Source: Clostridiales bacterium (GTDB taxonomy: Bacteria > Bacillota > Clostridia > Christensenellales > Pumilibacteraceae). Taken from it: DNA of 52,216 bases. Numbering within the stretch: position 1 is the stretch's first letter; the number at the start of each line of letters is the position of its first letter. The position numbers and the translations under genes were made by a program. Positions 1 to 8,074 of the stretch are shown here, in pieces. The notes beneath the pieces are model-generated. The model searched no databases and was not told the DNA's origin. It saw nothing but the letters and a program-made list of their open reading frames with translations. Where the stretch lies: positions 1 to 52,216 of the forward strand of contig DQGD01000011.1 of the NCBI GenBank assembly GCA_003533505.1, read 5' to 3'.

Positions 1-144
1 AACGCGCACTCTCCGTCTAAAACGTCATCCTGAGCGCGCGGCTTTCCGCGCGCGTGAGGAACCCCTGCATGGAACGAATAATAATCCTATTGTCATTCCG
101 AGCGGAGCGATAGCGCAACCCCGAGAATCCGGGCGAAGGCGCAT
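1..144. repeat. Dispersed direct repeat, copy 1
   Basis: This stretch recurs almost unchanged at 224-367, offset by 223 bp. It has two modules. The first (about 1-81) contains a perfect GC stem (GCGCGCGG-CTTT-CCGCGCGC) flanked by CGTCATCCTGA and by CATGGAACGAATAATAATCC. The second (from 91) starts TGTCATTCCGAGCGGAGC. The first module is related to copies near 5326, 26655 and 26756. The window begins at or inside the repeat, so its true left edge is not visible. No coding potential is seen. Confidence 0.9.
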
Positions 145-198
145 TTAATATAATTATTTACGCTTCGCTAGATTCCCGGGGCTTCGCTCGGAATGACA
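91..198. repeat. Long imperfect inverted repeat
   Basis: The arm at 91-103 (TGTCATTCCGAGC) is the exact reverse complement of 186-198. Inside these, CCCCGAGAATC (near 119-129) pairs with GATTCCCGGGG (near 171-181) with one mismatch. The whole would fold into a long hairpin as DNA or RNA. It lies between the two direct repeat copies and has no T-run typical of a terminator. Confidence 0.75.
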
Positions 199-223
199 TA
201 TAAGGCAGGGTAATCAAATCACG

Positions 224-367
224 AACGCGCACTCTCCGTCTAAAACGTCATCCTGAGCGCGCGGCTTTCCGCGCGCGTGAGGAACCCCGACATGGAACGA
301 ATAATAATCCTATTGTCATTCCGAGTAGAGCGGTAGCGCAGCCCCGAGAATCCGGGCGAAGGCGCAT
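224..367. repeat. Dispersed direct repeat, copy 2
   Basis: Second copy of the 144-bp unit at 1-144. It differs at a few positions, for example CCCCGACATGG instead of CCCCTGCATGG, and GAGTAGAGCGGTAGCGCAGCC in the second module. Both ends match copy 1 exactly at the 223-bp offset. After it comes an AT-rich stretch leading into the promoter of the lipoprotein gene. Confidence 0.9.
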
Positions 368-467
368 AATCATATTTATATTTTTTATCGTATTACACTT
401 CACTTTGACCGATTAAGCCACACGTTATTTGACTAAAAAATTTTCTGTGAAATTTGCGTGAAAACAC

Positions 468-496
468 TTGACTTTATTCTAATAAAGTACTACAAT
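468..496 (+). promoter_or_regulatory. Sigma-A promoter with palindromic spacer
   Basis: TTGACT (468-473) and TACAAT (491-496) are 17 bp apart. A perfect 18-bp inverted repeat, ACTTTATT-CT-AATAAAGT (471-488), overlaps the -35 box and fills most of the spacer. The half-site AATAAAGTA occurs again at 510-518. This layout suits an operator for a repressor; the binding protein is unknown. The TTGACTTTATT start is also found at 27598, before another lipoprotein gene. Confidence 0.75.
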
Positions 497-552
497 CTAC
501 GCATACTAAATAAAGTATGAAATTTGGTAAAACAAAAAAGGAGACTAAACCA

Positions 553-2316
553 ATGAAAAAGAAAAGCATCTTTATCTCGATTGTGCTTGCGCTGGTCATG
601 TGTCTGGCTTCGCTGGTAGCATGCGGCGAAGATGTGGATAACGCCGGGGGGGGGACGACGACCCCCGAGCCCGGGCAAACCACGCCGGAACCCACGCCGG
701 AGCCTACGCCGGAACCTACGCCGGAGCCTGCGGCTGCTTATGACGCTGCTGCGGTACTCGAAAAGCTGCAAGGCGCGCTCGCGGTGGACGCGACGCTGTA
801 CGCCAAGGCGGTAGACACCGCCGACTCGTCGATTGCGAGCGAAACGACTACCGAAACGGACGCGTACATATCGTCCGACGAGTACTATGTCGCCACCAAG
901 TATGACGAGAACACCAAGGTTGTGGGGCACTATTTCAAGAACGCCGCCGGCAACGTCAGCACGAGAACCGTAGACAAGGCTAACGTGCTCAAAGAAACCG
1001 AAGTACAGTTCAAGAACGCCGATAAGACCACGAGTCCCCACGAATTTTCCAAGATATACGTCAACCCGTTCTCGTTCGTGACCACCGACAAAATGACGCA
1101 GAACGACAAAGAGGTCGTAATCGACGCGGACGTGCCCGTTGGCGCAATCACTTTCGGCGAAGCGCTTGACTCGATGTTCGCCACGATGACCGACAAGGCT
1201 CGCGACATCGTCATCAAACTCGACGACGATTTCAAACCCGTTTCTTTCGAGTTCACGGTAGAAGTAAAAGGCAAAAAGGTGCGCAGAAAGACCTACGACT
1301 ACACCTACAAATACAAAGGCAACCTCGTGGAAAAGGCTGCGCTGAATGTTCCCGAGTATCCCTGCCCGGCAAAGGGCGATAAAGCTCTGCTTAAAACCGC
1401 TCTCGACAAAATGGCGGCGAACAACTTCAGTTTCGTCAAGTACAGCGCGGCATACAAAGACGGAAAAGAAGCCGTTATGAACGGCGTCGTGACGCCCGAG
1501 TGCGCATGGTCGACAAGTTCCGTCGCGGCGTTCGGATATCTTAACGATCCCAAATCCGGGAACCTCGTCGAAGTCGACCTTACCGAAGATAAGGACGGCA
1601 AAAAGATACTGAAAGGCAACGGCAACGAGTGGGAGGGTGAAACACTCGCAAGCATGAAGCTCCCCAAGGGCGGCTTCAGCGTCGACGTGTTCCGTCAGAT
1701 CGACGACAACAAGTACGCGCTCATCCCCGGCGATTACGCAATCGGCGACCTTATTCCCGACGGCATGTTCGAACTTATGTCCATGTCCTCGGATATCGTG
1801 TTCACCATCAACGAAAATCCGTTTACCGTAACTTATACCTACAAGGCACCCGTCTTTCTGAGCAGCAATCTCAATACGATTACCGTCACGCTCTCCGATT
1901 TCGGCACCGCCAAGCTCGGTTATAACCTTGCTACCGATTACATCGAATACAGCGTTACCAAGTGGTCGGACATCAGCGACGCGTTTGCTTACGGCGGAAT
2001 CTTCGGCTCTGACGCGGACATCGATAAAGATATTCCGTTCTTCGAGACCGCGAAAGGTAGGTTTACGAAATTCCAGGATATGTTCAGCGAGTACTCTACC
2101 GATATTACCAAGTATACCGCCGACGAAGTGACCGCATACAAGGCAAAACTCGTTGCGGCAGGCTGGACGGAAGAAACGGAAACCGATGCGTTCGGCGGCG
2201 AAAACAAATTCTACGTCAACGCGGCAAAGACTATCAAACTCACGCTTACGGATAACTTCGGAGCGTCGCTTACCCTCGGACTTTCGGTTTACACAGCACC
2301 GTCTGCGCAGGCTTAA
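553..2316 (+). CDS. Large secreted lipoprotein of unknown function
   Basis: I do not recognise the mature domain. The start at 553 is chosen over the in-frame ATG at 517 because an AAGGAG site lies at a normal distance before 553 and the product then begins with a lipoprotein signal peptide: a basic MKKK, a hydrophobic stretch, and a lipobox ending at Cys24 (LVAC). The product is 587 residues. After Cys24 comes an acidic and Gly segment, then a flexible linker of repeated Thr-Pro-Glu-Pro units (about residues 36-57). The rest is a soluble, beta-rich-looking region without Cys pairs or a familiar catalytic motif. It is probably tethered to the outer face of the membrane, possibly binding a solute or wall polymer. 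A run of nine G bases at about 646-654 sits in the linker coding region. A terminator follows at 2352. Confidence 0.75.
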   Translation: MKKKSIFISIVLALVMCLASLVACGEDVDNAGGGTTTPEPGQTTPEPTPEPTPEPTPEPAAAYDAAAVLEKLQGALAVDATLYAKAVDTADSSIASETTTETDAYISSDEYYVATKYDENTKVVGHYFKNAAGNVSTRTVDKANVLKETEVQFKNADKTTSPHEFSKIYVNPFSFVTTDKMTQNDKEVVIDADVPVGAITFGEALDSMFATMTDKARDIVIKLDDDFKPVSFEFTVEVKGKKVRRKTYDYTYKYKGNLVEKAALNVPEYPCPAKGDKALLKTALDKMAANNFSFVKYSAAYKDGKEAVMNGVVTPECAWSTSSVAAFGYLNDPKSGNLVEVDLTEDKDGKKILKGNGNEWEGETLASMKLPKGGFSVDVFRQIDDNKYALIPGDYAIGDLIPDGMFELMSMSSDIVFTINENPFTVTYTYKAPVFLSSNLNTITVTLSDFGTAKLGYNLATDYIEYSVTKWSDISDAFAYGGIFGSDADIDKDIPFFETAKGRFTKFQDMFSEYSTDITKYTADEVTAYKAKLVAAGWTEETETDAFGGENKFYVNAAKTIKLTLTDNFGASLTLGLSVYTAPSAQA

Positions 2317-2351
2317 ACACAAAAGGTTACTCATCTAACCCGGACATATAA

Positions 2352-2388
2352 AAACCGGACTGCTTATTTTCGGGCAGCCCGGTTTTTT
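2352..2388 (+). terminator. Rho-independent terminator
   Basis: An AACCGGACTGC arm pairs with GGCAGCCCGGTT, followed by a T-run. It lies just after the lipoprotein gene and separates it from tkt. Confidence 0.85.
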
Positions 2389-2449
2389 GTGTTCTTTTAT
2401 CGTCCGCGTGCGGAAAAGCGCGATAGACGGTTAATTGTCCTTCTTTTCC

Positions 2450-2477
2450 TTGACAAAACCCCGGTAAAAGTTATAAA
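2450..2477 (+). promoter_or_regulatory. Promoter of tkt
   Basis: TTGACA (2450-2455) is followed after 16 bp by TATAAA (2472-2477); an alternative -10, TAAAAT (2474-2479), gives an 18-bp spacer. About 90 nt of leader precede the tkt start. I see no known riboswitch in that leader. Confidence 0.65.
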
Positions 2478-2568
2478 ATTAGAAGGTAAGGCTGTTTTAT
2501 CGGCAGACTGAGAAAACCACTCAAAAAACGAGGTCGCGGAAAGCGGCTATGAAAAAAGGAGAGAACAA

Positions 2569-4545
2569 ATGAACGACATTCAAAAGTTGACGGTCGACGC
2601 AATCCGCGTATTATCTGCGGAAGCGATTGACAAGGCTAACAGCGGTCACCCGGGACTTCCGCTCGGCTGCGCGGCGATAGGGTACACGCTGTTTGCGGAC
2701 AACCTCGTCCACAACCCCAAGAACCCGACCTTTTTCAACCGCGACCGCTTTATTCTCAGCGCAGGTCACGGCTCCGCGCTTTTGTACACGTTGCTGCATC
2801 TTTTCGGCTACGGCGTGACGATAGAGGATTTAAAGAATTTCCGTCAGTTCGGCTCGCGCACCCCTGGTCACCCCGAGGTGGGGCATACCCCCGGCGTGGA
2901 AACCTCGACGGGACCGCTCGGTCAGGGCATTGCCAACGCAGTGGGCTTCGCAGTTGCCGAAACCATGCTTGCGGCGCGCTTTAACAAGCCCGACCTCAAC
3001 ATCGTCGACCACTACACCTACGCGCTGTGCGGCGACGGCTGCATGATGGAGGGCATCGAGAGCGAAGCGGCTTCGCTCGCCGGCACCTGGAAGCTCGGCA
3101 AGCTGATTGTGCTTTACGACAGCAACCACATCACCATCGAGGGCGACACCGACGCGGCGTTCACCGAGAACGTGGGCAAGCGTCACGAGGCGCAGGGCTG
3201 GCAGGTAATCAAGGTTACCGACGGCGACGACATCGACGCAATCAACAAGGCGATTAAGCGTGCGAAAAAGGAAACGACCAAACCGTCGCTGATTATCATC
3301 AACACCGTTATCGGTCACGGCTCGGCAAAAGCAGGCAGCGCGGACAGCCACGGCGCGCCGCTGGGCACCGATGTCACCGAGAAAATGAAGAAAGACATGG
3401 GCTACGACTATCCGCCGTTTACCGTGCCCGAGGACGTTTACCGTCACATCGCAGGTCGTCAACGCCGCTTCTCCGGCTATGAGAGAAAGTGGAAGCGTTT
3501 AGTCAAGACCTATAAGGAGAAATACCCCGAGGATTACCGCGCGTTCGAGTACGCGATAAAGCGCGAAATGCCCGACTTCATTCACGACGAAAAGCTGTGG
3601 GCGGCTGCCGAAAAGCCCGAGGCTACGCGCGTTTCGGGCGGCAAAGTGCTGAACGAAATCGCGGCGAAAGTGCCCTACATCGTCGGCGGCGCGGCGGACC
3701 TCGCTCCGTCCACCAAGACGTACATGAAAGGACTCGGCGACTATTCGGCTGCCGAACGCGGCGGCAGAAACATGCACTTCGGTATTCGCGAGCACGCAAT
3801 GAGCGCGATTTGCAACGGCATGCAGCTGCACGGCGGCTTGCAGACCTATTGCTCGACGTTCTTTGTGTTCTCCGACTATATGAAAAACGGCATGCGCATG
3901 AGCGCGCTCATGAAGCTTCCGGTCATGTATATTCTCACTCATGACAGCATAGGCGTAGGCGAGGACGGCCCCACGCACGAGCCCATCGAGCAGCTTGCCG
4001 CGCTGCGCACCATGCCAAATATGCGCGTATTCCGCCCGGCGGACTACCGCGAAACCGTTGCGGCTTACGTCAGCGCGCTGTCGGCTAAGTGCCCGACCTC
4101 GATTGTGCTGTCGCGCCAGAACCTCGTCCAGCTTTCCGCCGGCGGCAAGGACGCGCTCAAGGGCGGCTACGTCGCCTACGACTGCGCCGGTATCCCCGAC
4201 GTTATTCTTATCGCGACGGGCAGCGAGGTGGGCATTACCATGGAGGCAAAGGACAAGCTCGAAGCCGAGGGCGTCAAGGTGCGCGTGGTTTCCATGCCGT
4301 GCTGCGAGCTCTTTGACGAGCAGTCCGACAGTTATCGCGAAACGGTGCTCCCGTCGTTCGTCCGCTCGAGAGTAGCGGTAGAGGCAGGCTCGACCGCGAC
4401 CTGGTACAAGTACGTCGGTATCGACGGCGCGGTGGTGGGCATCGACACGTTCGGCGCTTCTGCTCCGGCTTCCGTGCTCATGAAGCATTTCGGCTTCACG
4501 TCGGACAACGTCGTCGCCGTCGCAAAGTCGGTAATGAAGAAATAA
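2569..4545 (+). CDS. tkt: Transketolase
   Basis: Full-length transketolase of 658 residues, a thiamine-diphosphate enzyme of the non-oxidative pentose phosphate pathway that moves two-carbon ketol units between sugar phosphates. Visible family marks are the N-terminal SGHPGLPLG (residues 25-33), the GDGCMMEG diphosphate and Mg site (155-162) followed by the DSN segment, and the GIREHAM motif with the catalytic glutamate at about 408. The C-terminal domain ends with the usual GSEVGI segment and a short tail. A GGAGAG ribosome site precedes the ATG. The gene has its own promoter at 2450 and a hairpin after it. Together with rpiB (49617) it indicates that pentoses and nucleic-acid sugars are made without an oxidative branch visible here. 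Assignment is secure. Confidence 0.97.
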   Translation: MNDIQKLTVDAIRVLSAEAIDKANSGHPGLPLGCAAIGYTLFADNLVHNPKNPTFFNRDRFILSAGHGSALLYTLLHLFGYGVTIEDLKNFRQFGSRTPGHPEVGHTPGVETSTGPLGQGIANAVGFAVAETMLAARFNKPDLNIVDHYTYALCGDGCMMEGIESEAASLAGTWKLGKLIVLYDSNHITIEGDTDAAFTENVGKRHEAQGWQVIKVTDGDDIDAINKAIKRAKKETTKPSLIIINTVIGHGSAKAGSADSHGAPLGTDVTEKMKKDMGYDYPPFTVPEDVYRHIAGRQRRFSGYERKWKRLVKTYKEKYPEDYRAFEYAIKREMPDFIHDEKLWAAAEKPEATRVSGGKVLNEIAAKVPYIVGGAADLAPSTKTYMKGLGDYSAAERGGRNMHFGIREHAMSAICNGMQLHGGLQTYCSTFFVFSDYMKNGMRMSALMKLPVMYILTHDSIGVGEDGPTHEPIEQLAALRTMPNMRVFRPADYRETVAAYVSALSAKCPTSIVLSRQNLVQLSAGGKDALKGGYVAYDCAGIPDVILIATGSEVGITMEAKDKLEAEGVKVRVVSMPCCELFDEQSDSYRETVLPSFVRSRVAVEAGSTATWYKYVGIDGAVVGIDTFGASAPASVLMKHFGFTSDNVVAVAKSVMKK

Positions 4546-4557
4546 GTCCGCGCCCGT

Positions 4558-4582
4558 AAAATCGGCTTAACGTCCGATTTTG
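4558..4582 (+). terminator. Hairpin after tkt, possible terminator
   Basis: AAAATCGG (4558-4565) and CCGATTTT (4574-4581) form a perfect 8-bp stem with an 8-nt loop. The trailing T-run is only four bases and is part of the stem, so termination may be partial and yfbR may be read from tkt. Confidence 0.45.
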
Positions 4583-4604
4583 CCGCACACGTTACGGAGA
4601 AACT

Positions 4605-5186
4605 ATGACCTCGCGCTTTTTCGCATTTTTATCGAGAATGAAATATATTGACCGCTGGGGGCTGATGCGTTGCACGGAAAAGGAAAACGTCGCCGAGCAC
4701 AGCCTGTTCGCGACCTGGGTGGCGCACGCCCTCGCGGTGATAGAAAACAAGTACTACGGCGGCTCGTTCGACGCGTACAAAATCGGCATGATTGCCGCCT
4801 ATCACGAAACGGGCGAGGTGATTACGGGCGATATGCCTACGCCGATAAAGTACTTCTCGCCGGAGATAAGCTCCGCCTACAAGACGGTGGAAAAGGTAGC
4901 CGAGGACAGAATCTTGTCCACGCTGCCGGGCGAACTGTACGACGACTTTGCCGTGCTCATTAGGCCTACCGCCGAAGAAAAACGCCTCGTCAAGTGCGCC
5001 GACAAGCTGACCGCGTACATAAAGTGCGTGGAAGAGCTGGCGTTCGGCAACGGCGAGTTCAAAAAAGCCAGCGAGTCGATTTATCGCGAATTAAAGAGCT
5101 ACGGCGCGAAATCCGTCGATTATTTCCTCGAAACGTTTGTCGAAGCCTACAAGCTGTCGCTGGACGAGTTGTCGGTAACGGACTGA
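4605..5186 (+). CDS. yfbR: YfbR-family 5'-deoxynucleotidase (HD domain)
   Basis: 193 residues, the same length and layout as Escherichia coli YfbR, which removes phosphate from deoxynucleoside 5'-monophosphates. Conserved landmarks are the N-terminal RW-LMR segment, NVAEHS (metal ligand His32), TGDMPTPIKYF (substrate loop) and KCADKL (metal ligand Asp133), and the C-terminal YFLETFV-LSLDE segment. One key position is odd: the HD pair that names the family is His67-Glu68 here (AYHETGEV), whereas E. coli has HD. The codons read CAC GAA with no ambiguity. Glu could still bind a metal, or the enzyme may have changed substrate or activity. A GGAGA site precedes the ATG. The gene is followed by a strong terminator. 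Confidence 0.9.
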   Translation: MTSRFFAFLSRMKYIDRWGLMRCTEKENVAEHSLFATWVAHALAVIENKYYGGSFDAYKIGMIAAYHETGEVITGDMPTPIKYFSPEISSAYKTVEKVAEDRILSTLPGELYDDFAVLIRPTAEEKRLVKCADKLTAYIKCVEELAFGNGEFKKASESIYRELKSYGAKSVDYFLETFVEAYKLSLDELSVTD

Positions 5187-5254
5187 GCGGCGAGTGGTAT
5201 TCGGGCTATCGCCCGAGTTAAGGATAATACAATCTTTATAGCATGTGTTTTTAC

Positions 5255-5290
5255 GAAACCGGCAAATGCTTTTGCATTCGCCGGTTTCTT
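5255..5290 (+). terminator. Rho-independent terminator
   Basis: GAAACCGGCAAATGC pairs with GCATTCGCCGGTTTC around a TTTT loop, with one bulge. It ends the tkt-yfbR unit. The rest of 5187-5489 holds a small GTTAAG/CTTAAC inverted repeat (near 5309-5328) and the dispersed repeat that follows. Confidence 0.8.
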
Positions 5291-5325
5291 CTATAACGGA
5301 GGCCGAGGTTAAGATTTAAAACCTT

Positions 5326-5422
5326 AACGCGCAGCCTCCGCATTACCTCGTCATTCCGCGAAACAGCAAAGAAGAGCCGCTCGGCTGTTTCGCGGAATCA
5401 CCTGCATGGAGCGGATATTTTC
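5326..5422. repeat. Dispersed hairpin repeat, variant copy
   Basis: It shares the flanks AACGCG, CCTCGTCATTCC and CCTGCATGGAGCGGATA with the units at 1-81, 26655 and 26756, but its central hairpin is different: a 15-bp perfect stem with arms ATTCCGCGAAACAGC (5353-5367) and its complement (5384-5398). It fills most of the gap before the germination operon. Confidence 0.75.
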
Positions 5423-5489
5423 CCCTTAATAAATTCCGCGATTTTCCGCCGATATGCAATAAAAAGCGCGTTCGCGGCGCAACCTAAGC

Positions 5490-6917
5490 GTGTATATGAA
5501 GAGAGCGGACGACATACTTCGGGCATTCGCTACGCCCGAAACGATAGTAAAACGCGCGTTTAAGACGAAATATCGCGAGGGTGCGGTGCTGTACAAACCC
5601 GACCTTACCGACAGCCTGCTGACGGGGCAAATCGTGCGCGCGCTGGAAAAGTGCGAGGACAAAAAGCCGACCGCGGACGCGTTGCTCGAATCGGTGGTGT
5701 ACATCGCCGAAAGCGAGGTTATCTACGACGCGGCGGAAGTGCAAAAGTCGATTCTCGGCGGCGACGCGGTAGTGATTGTGGACGGAACGGACGGCTATCT
5801 TATATGCTCGGTCAAGAAGTGGGACAAGCGCGCGATAGCCGAGCCGCCTACCTCCACGGTAATGCGCGGACCGCGCGAGGGTTTTATCGAGGACGTGAAA
5901 ACCAACCTGTCGCTCATCGAGCGGCGGCTGAAATCCCCGTCGCTCGCGGTGGAGAAAATGACGATAGGCAGACTGTCGCAGACCACTGTCGCGCTGGTGT
6001 ATCTCGCGGACGTCGCGGCGCCCGAGGTGGTGAACGCCGTGCGCGACAAGCTGGAGAAAATCGACATCGACGCGCTGACCGACAGTCACTATATTCAGCC
6101 GTACCTCGAAGAACGTCCGTTTTCGATATTCCACCAGACGGGAGTGACCGAAAAGCCCGACATAGTGACGGCGAAGCTTTTAGAGGGCAGAGTCGCGATA
6201 GTGGTGGACGGCTCGCCGATGGTAGTCACCGTGCCGTTTATGGTAATCGAGGACTACCAATCGAGCGAGGACTACTACGAGCGTCCGTCGTTGTCTACGT
6301 TTTTGAGAATTTTGCGCTTAGTGTCGATATTTTTCGCTGTGCTGTTGCCGGGGTTTTACGTCGCGCTTCAAGAATACCATTACAGCATGATACCGCTGCG
6401 GTTTCTTATCACGGTAATGACGGCGGTGAACGGCATACCGCTGCCGCCGTTATTGGAAATCATGTTCGTTATTCTGCTGTTCGAGGTTATCAGGGAAGCC
6501 AGCGTGCGCATGCCGCGCGCCGTGGGTATGGCGATGAGTATTGTGGGCGCGCTCGTGCTCGGCGAAACGGCGGTAAAAGCCGGAATAATCAGTTCGCCGG
6601 CGGTGATGATAACCGCTTTAAGCTCGATTGCGCTGTACGTCGCGCCCAATCAGGAGGGCACGCTCACGCTGCTGCGCGTGGCGTTTACCGCGCTCGGCGG
6701 CTTAGGCGGCATGTACTTTATGCTCGTGGGCATGCTGTACCTCGTGCTGTACCTGTGCTCGATGGGCGGATTCGGCACGCCGTACCTCGCGCCGCTCGCG
6801 CCGTTTGTGCCCGGCGACCTCAAAGACTCGTTCTACCGCGCTTCGCTGCTTCGCATGAACGAACGCCCAAAATCGATAAAGAACATCAATCCGCACCGCC
6901 AAAAGGAGGAAAAATGA
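5490..6917 (+). CDS. Germinant receptor A subunit (GerA/SpoVAF family)
   Basis: 475 residues, typical for the A subunit of Ger-type nutrient receptors in the inner membrane of spores. The soluble N-terminal half carries the family signature RGPREGFIEDVKTN and a VVDGSP segment; the C-terminal half holds about five membrane spans with the PPLLEIMFVILLFE and GETAVKAG motifs. The subunit helps detect germinants or transmit the signal. It is the first gene of an A-B-C operon: its stop overlaps the start of the B gene. The start is uncertain: GTG at 5490 and ATG at 5496 are both in frame and neither has a clear Shine-Dalgarno site. A tail of Lys and Glu codons contains the ribosome site of the next gene. 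The germinant cannot be told from sequence. Confidence 0.92.
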   Translation: MYMKRADDILRAFATPETIVKRAFKTKYREGAVLYKPDLTDSLLTGQIVRALEKCEDKKPTADALLESVVYIAESEVIYDAAEVQKSILGGDAVVIVDGTDGYLICSVKKWDKRAIAEPPTSTVMRGPREGFIEDVKTNLSLIERRLKSPSLAVEKMTIGRLSQTTVALVYLADVAAPEVVNAVRDKLEKIDIDALTDSHYIQPYLEERPFSIFHQTGVTEKPDIVTAKLLEGRVAIVVDGSPMVVTVPFMVIEDYQSSEDYYERPSLSTFLRILRLVSIFFAVLLPGFYVALQEYHYSMIPLRFLITVMTAVNGIPLPPLLEIMFVILLFEVIREASVRMPRAVGMAMSIVGALVLGETAVKAGIISSPAVMITALSSIALYVAPNQEGTLTLLRVAFTALGGLGGMYFMLVGMLYLVLYLCSMGGFGTPYLAPLAPFVPGDLKDSFYRASLLRMNERPKSIKNINPHRQKEEK

Positions 6918-8074
6918 CAGCAAAACAAGTCAGCACGCGGCAGTTCGTCGTCGTACAGTTTCTGGTAGCGCTCGCCGTCAAAATGTTCATGCTGCCGGCG
7001 TTGATGCTTCGGGTGGTGGGCAAGGACAGCTATATCGTGATGCTCGCCTGGATAGCCTTCGAGTTTATTGACCTCACGTTCGTGCTGCTGCTCGCGCGCC
7101 GCAACCCCGACAAGACGATGTATGACATTCTCAAGGACGCATTCGGCAAAATCGCCTCGCGCGTAATCGTAGCCGTGTTCACGCTGTTCGTTGCGATGAA
7201 AGGCTTGCTCGTCATGAGCGAGCTGAAAACGTTTTTCGTCGTGACTATGTACGCCGACATAAATTGGTACGTCATGCTGATTCCGCTGATGGCGCTTCTG
7301 TTCGCGTTCGGGCTGCGCTCGCTGCGCGACCTCGGGCGCACGGCGGAAATCATCGCGCCGGTAGTCGTCATCAGCACGCTGGTGCTCAGCGGACTGCTGC
7401 TCGGCGACATCGAGCCCGAAAACCTTCTGCCGTTCATGGCAGGCGGTTTTTCGCCGATAGCAAAGGGCATGGCGACGTTCCCGATGTGGTTCGGCGACAT
7501 AACGTTCCTGTTAATATTCCTCGGCAATATCAAAATCACGCGCGGTTTTATGTGGAAAGCGTACCTGTCGAAGCTGGTGGCTTCCGCGCTCGTTATGCTG
7601 TTTTCGGTAACGCTGTTTTCGACCTACGCCAACGTTTCCACGCTAATCGACTACGGCAACAACGTCAGCAACATGACGCAGCTGAGCATGGGCGCGCAGG
7701 ACAACGGGCGATTCGATTTGATGTTCTACTGTATATGGCTGTTCAGCGTGTTCCTCAAGCTCGCGTTGATATTCTATTTATTCACGCGCAACCTCGGCTT
7801 TATCGTGAACACGCGCAACAATTACCTGACTTCCGGACTGTGCGCCGCGCTTTGGTACGCGCTCTCCGCGTTCGTATTGAAGAACGAGAACGTCACTTAC
7901 CTGTTTTTCACCGGACCCGTCAAGTACGCGCTTTGCCCCGTGGCGTTCATAATGCCCATGCTGCTGTACTTCGCCGCGCTCGCAAAGTACAAGCCCAATT
8001 ATCCCGAAGCGCTGATGAAAAAGGAGAAGAGCTATGGACGCAAGAAGCCCGAAAAACAAAGAACGACTGCTTAG
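6914..8074 (+). CDS. Germinant receptor B subunit (GerB permease family)
   Basis: 386 residues, an integral membrane protein of the spore germination permease family (APC superfamily fold), with about ten hydrophobic spans. The ATG at 6914 overlaps the TGA of the A gene by four bases (ATGA), and AAAAGGAGG lies just before it, so translation is coupled. Upstream in-frame codons belong to the overlapping A gene and are not part of this protein. In known receptors the B subunit carries the germinant-binding pocket. The Lys- and Arg-rich C-terminal tail overlaps the start of the C gene by 41 bases. Family assignment is firm; the ligand is unknown. Confidence 0.92.
   Translation: MTAKQVSTRQFVVVQFLVALAVKMFMLPALMLRVVGKDSYIVMLAWIAFEFIDLTFVLLLARRNPDKTMYDILKDAFGKIASRVIVAVFTLFVAMKGLLVMSELKTFFVVTMYADINWYVMLIPLMALLFAFGLRSLRDLGRTAEIIAPVVVISTLVLSGLLLGDIEPENLLPFMAGGFSPIAKGMATFPMWFGDITFLLIFLGNIKITRGFMWKAYLSKLVASALVMLFSVTLFSTYANVSTLIDYGNNVSNMTQLSMGAQDNGRFDLMFYCIWLFSVFLKLALIFYLFTRNLGFIVNTRNNYLTSGLCAALWYALSAFVLKNENVTYLFFTGPVKYALCPVAFIMPMLLYFAALAKYKPNYPEALMKKEKSYGRKKPEKQRTTA

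Noticed and set aside
1..367. Possible CRISPR array
   Set aside because: There are only two direct copies of 144 bp with one spacing of 79 bp, and related units elsewhere are scattered singly; no cas genes are present.
658..733. Short tandem repeats in DNA
   Set aside because: These encode the Thr-Pro-Glu-Pro linker of the lipoprotein and are explained by it.
490..2334. A 614-codon open frame on the minus strand opposite the lipoprotein gene
   Set aside because: It is rich in Arg, Val and His without recognisable domains, has no promoter or ribosome site, and mirrors a good gene with a signal peptide and promoter on the plus strand.
5651..6913. Upstream extension of the germinant receptor B gene frame
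   Set aside because: The first 421 codons lie inside the A gene in another frame and are Arg-rich without membrane helices; the real B start at 6914 has a strong ribosome site.
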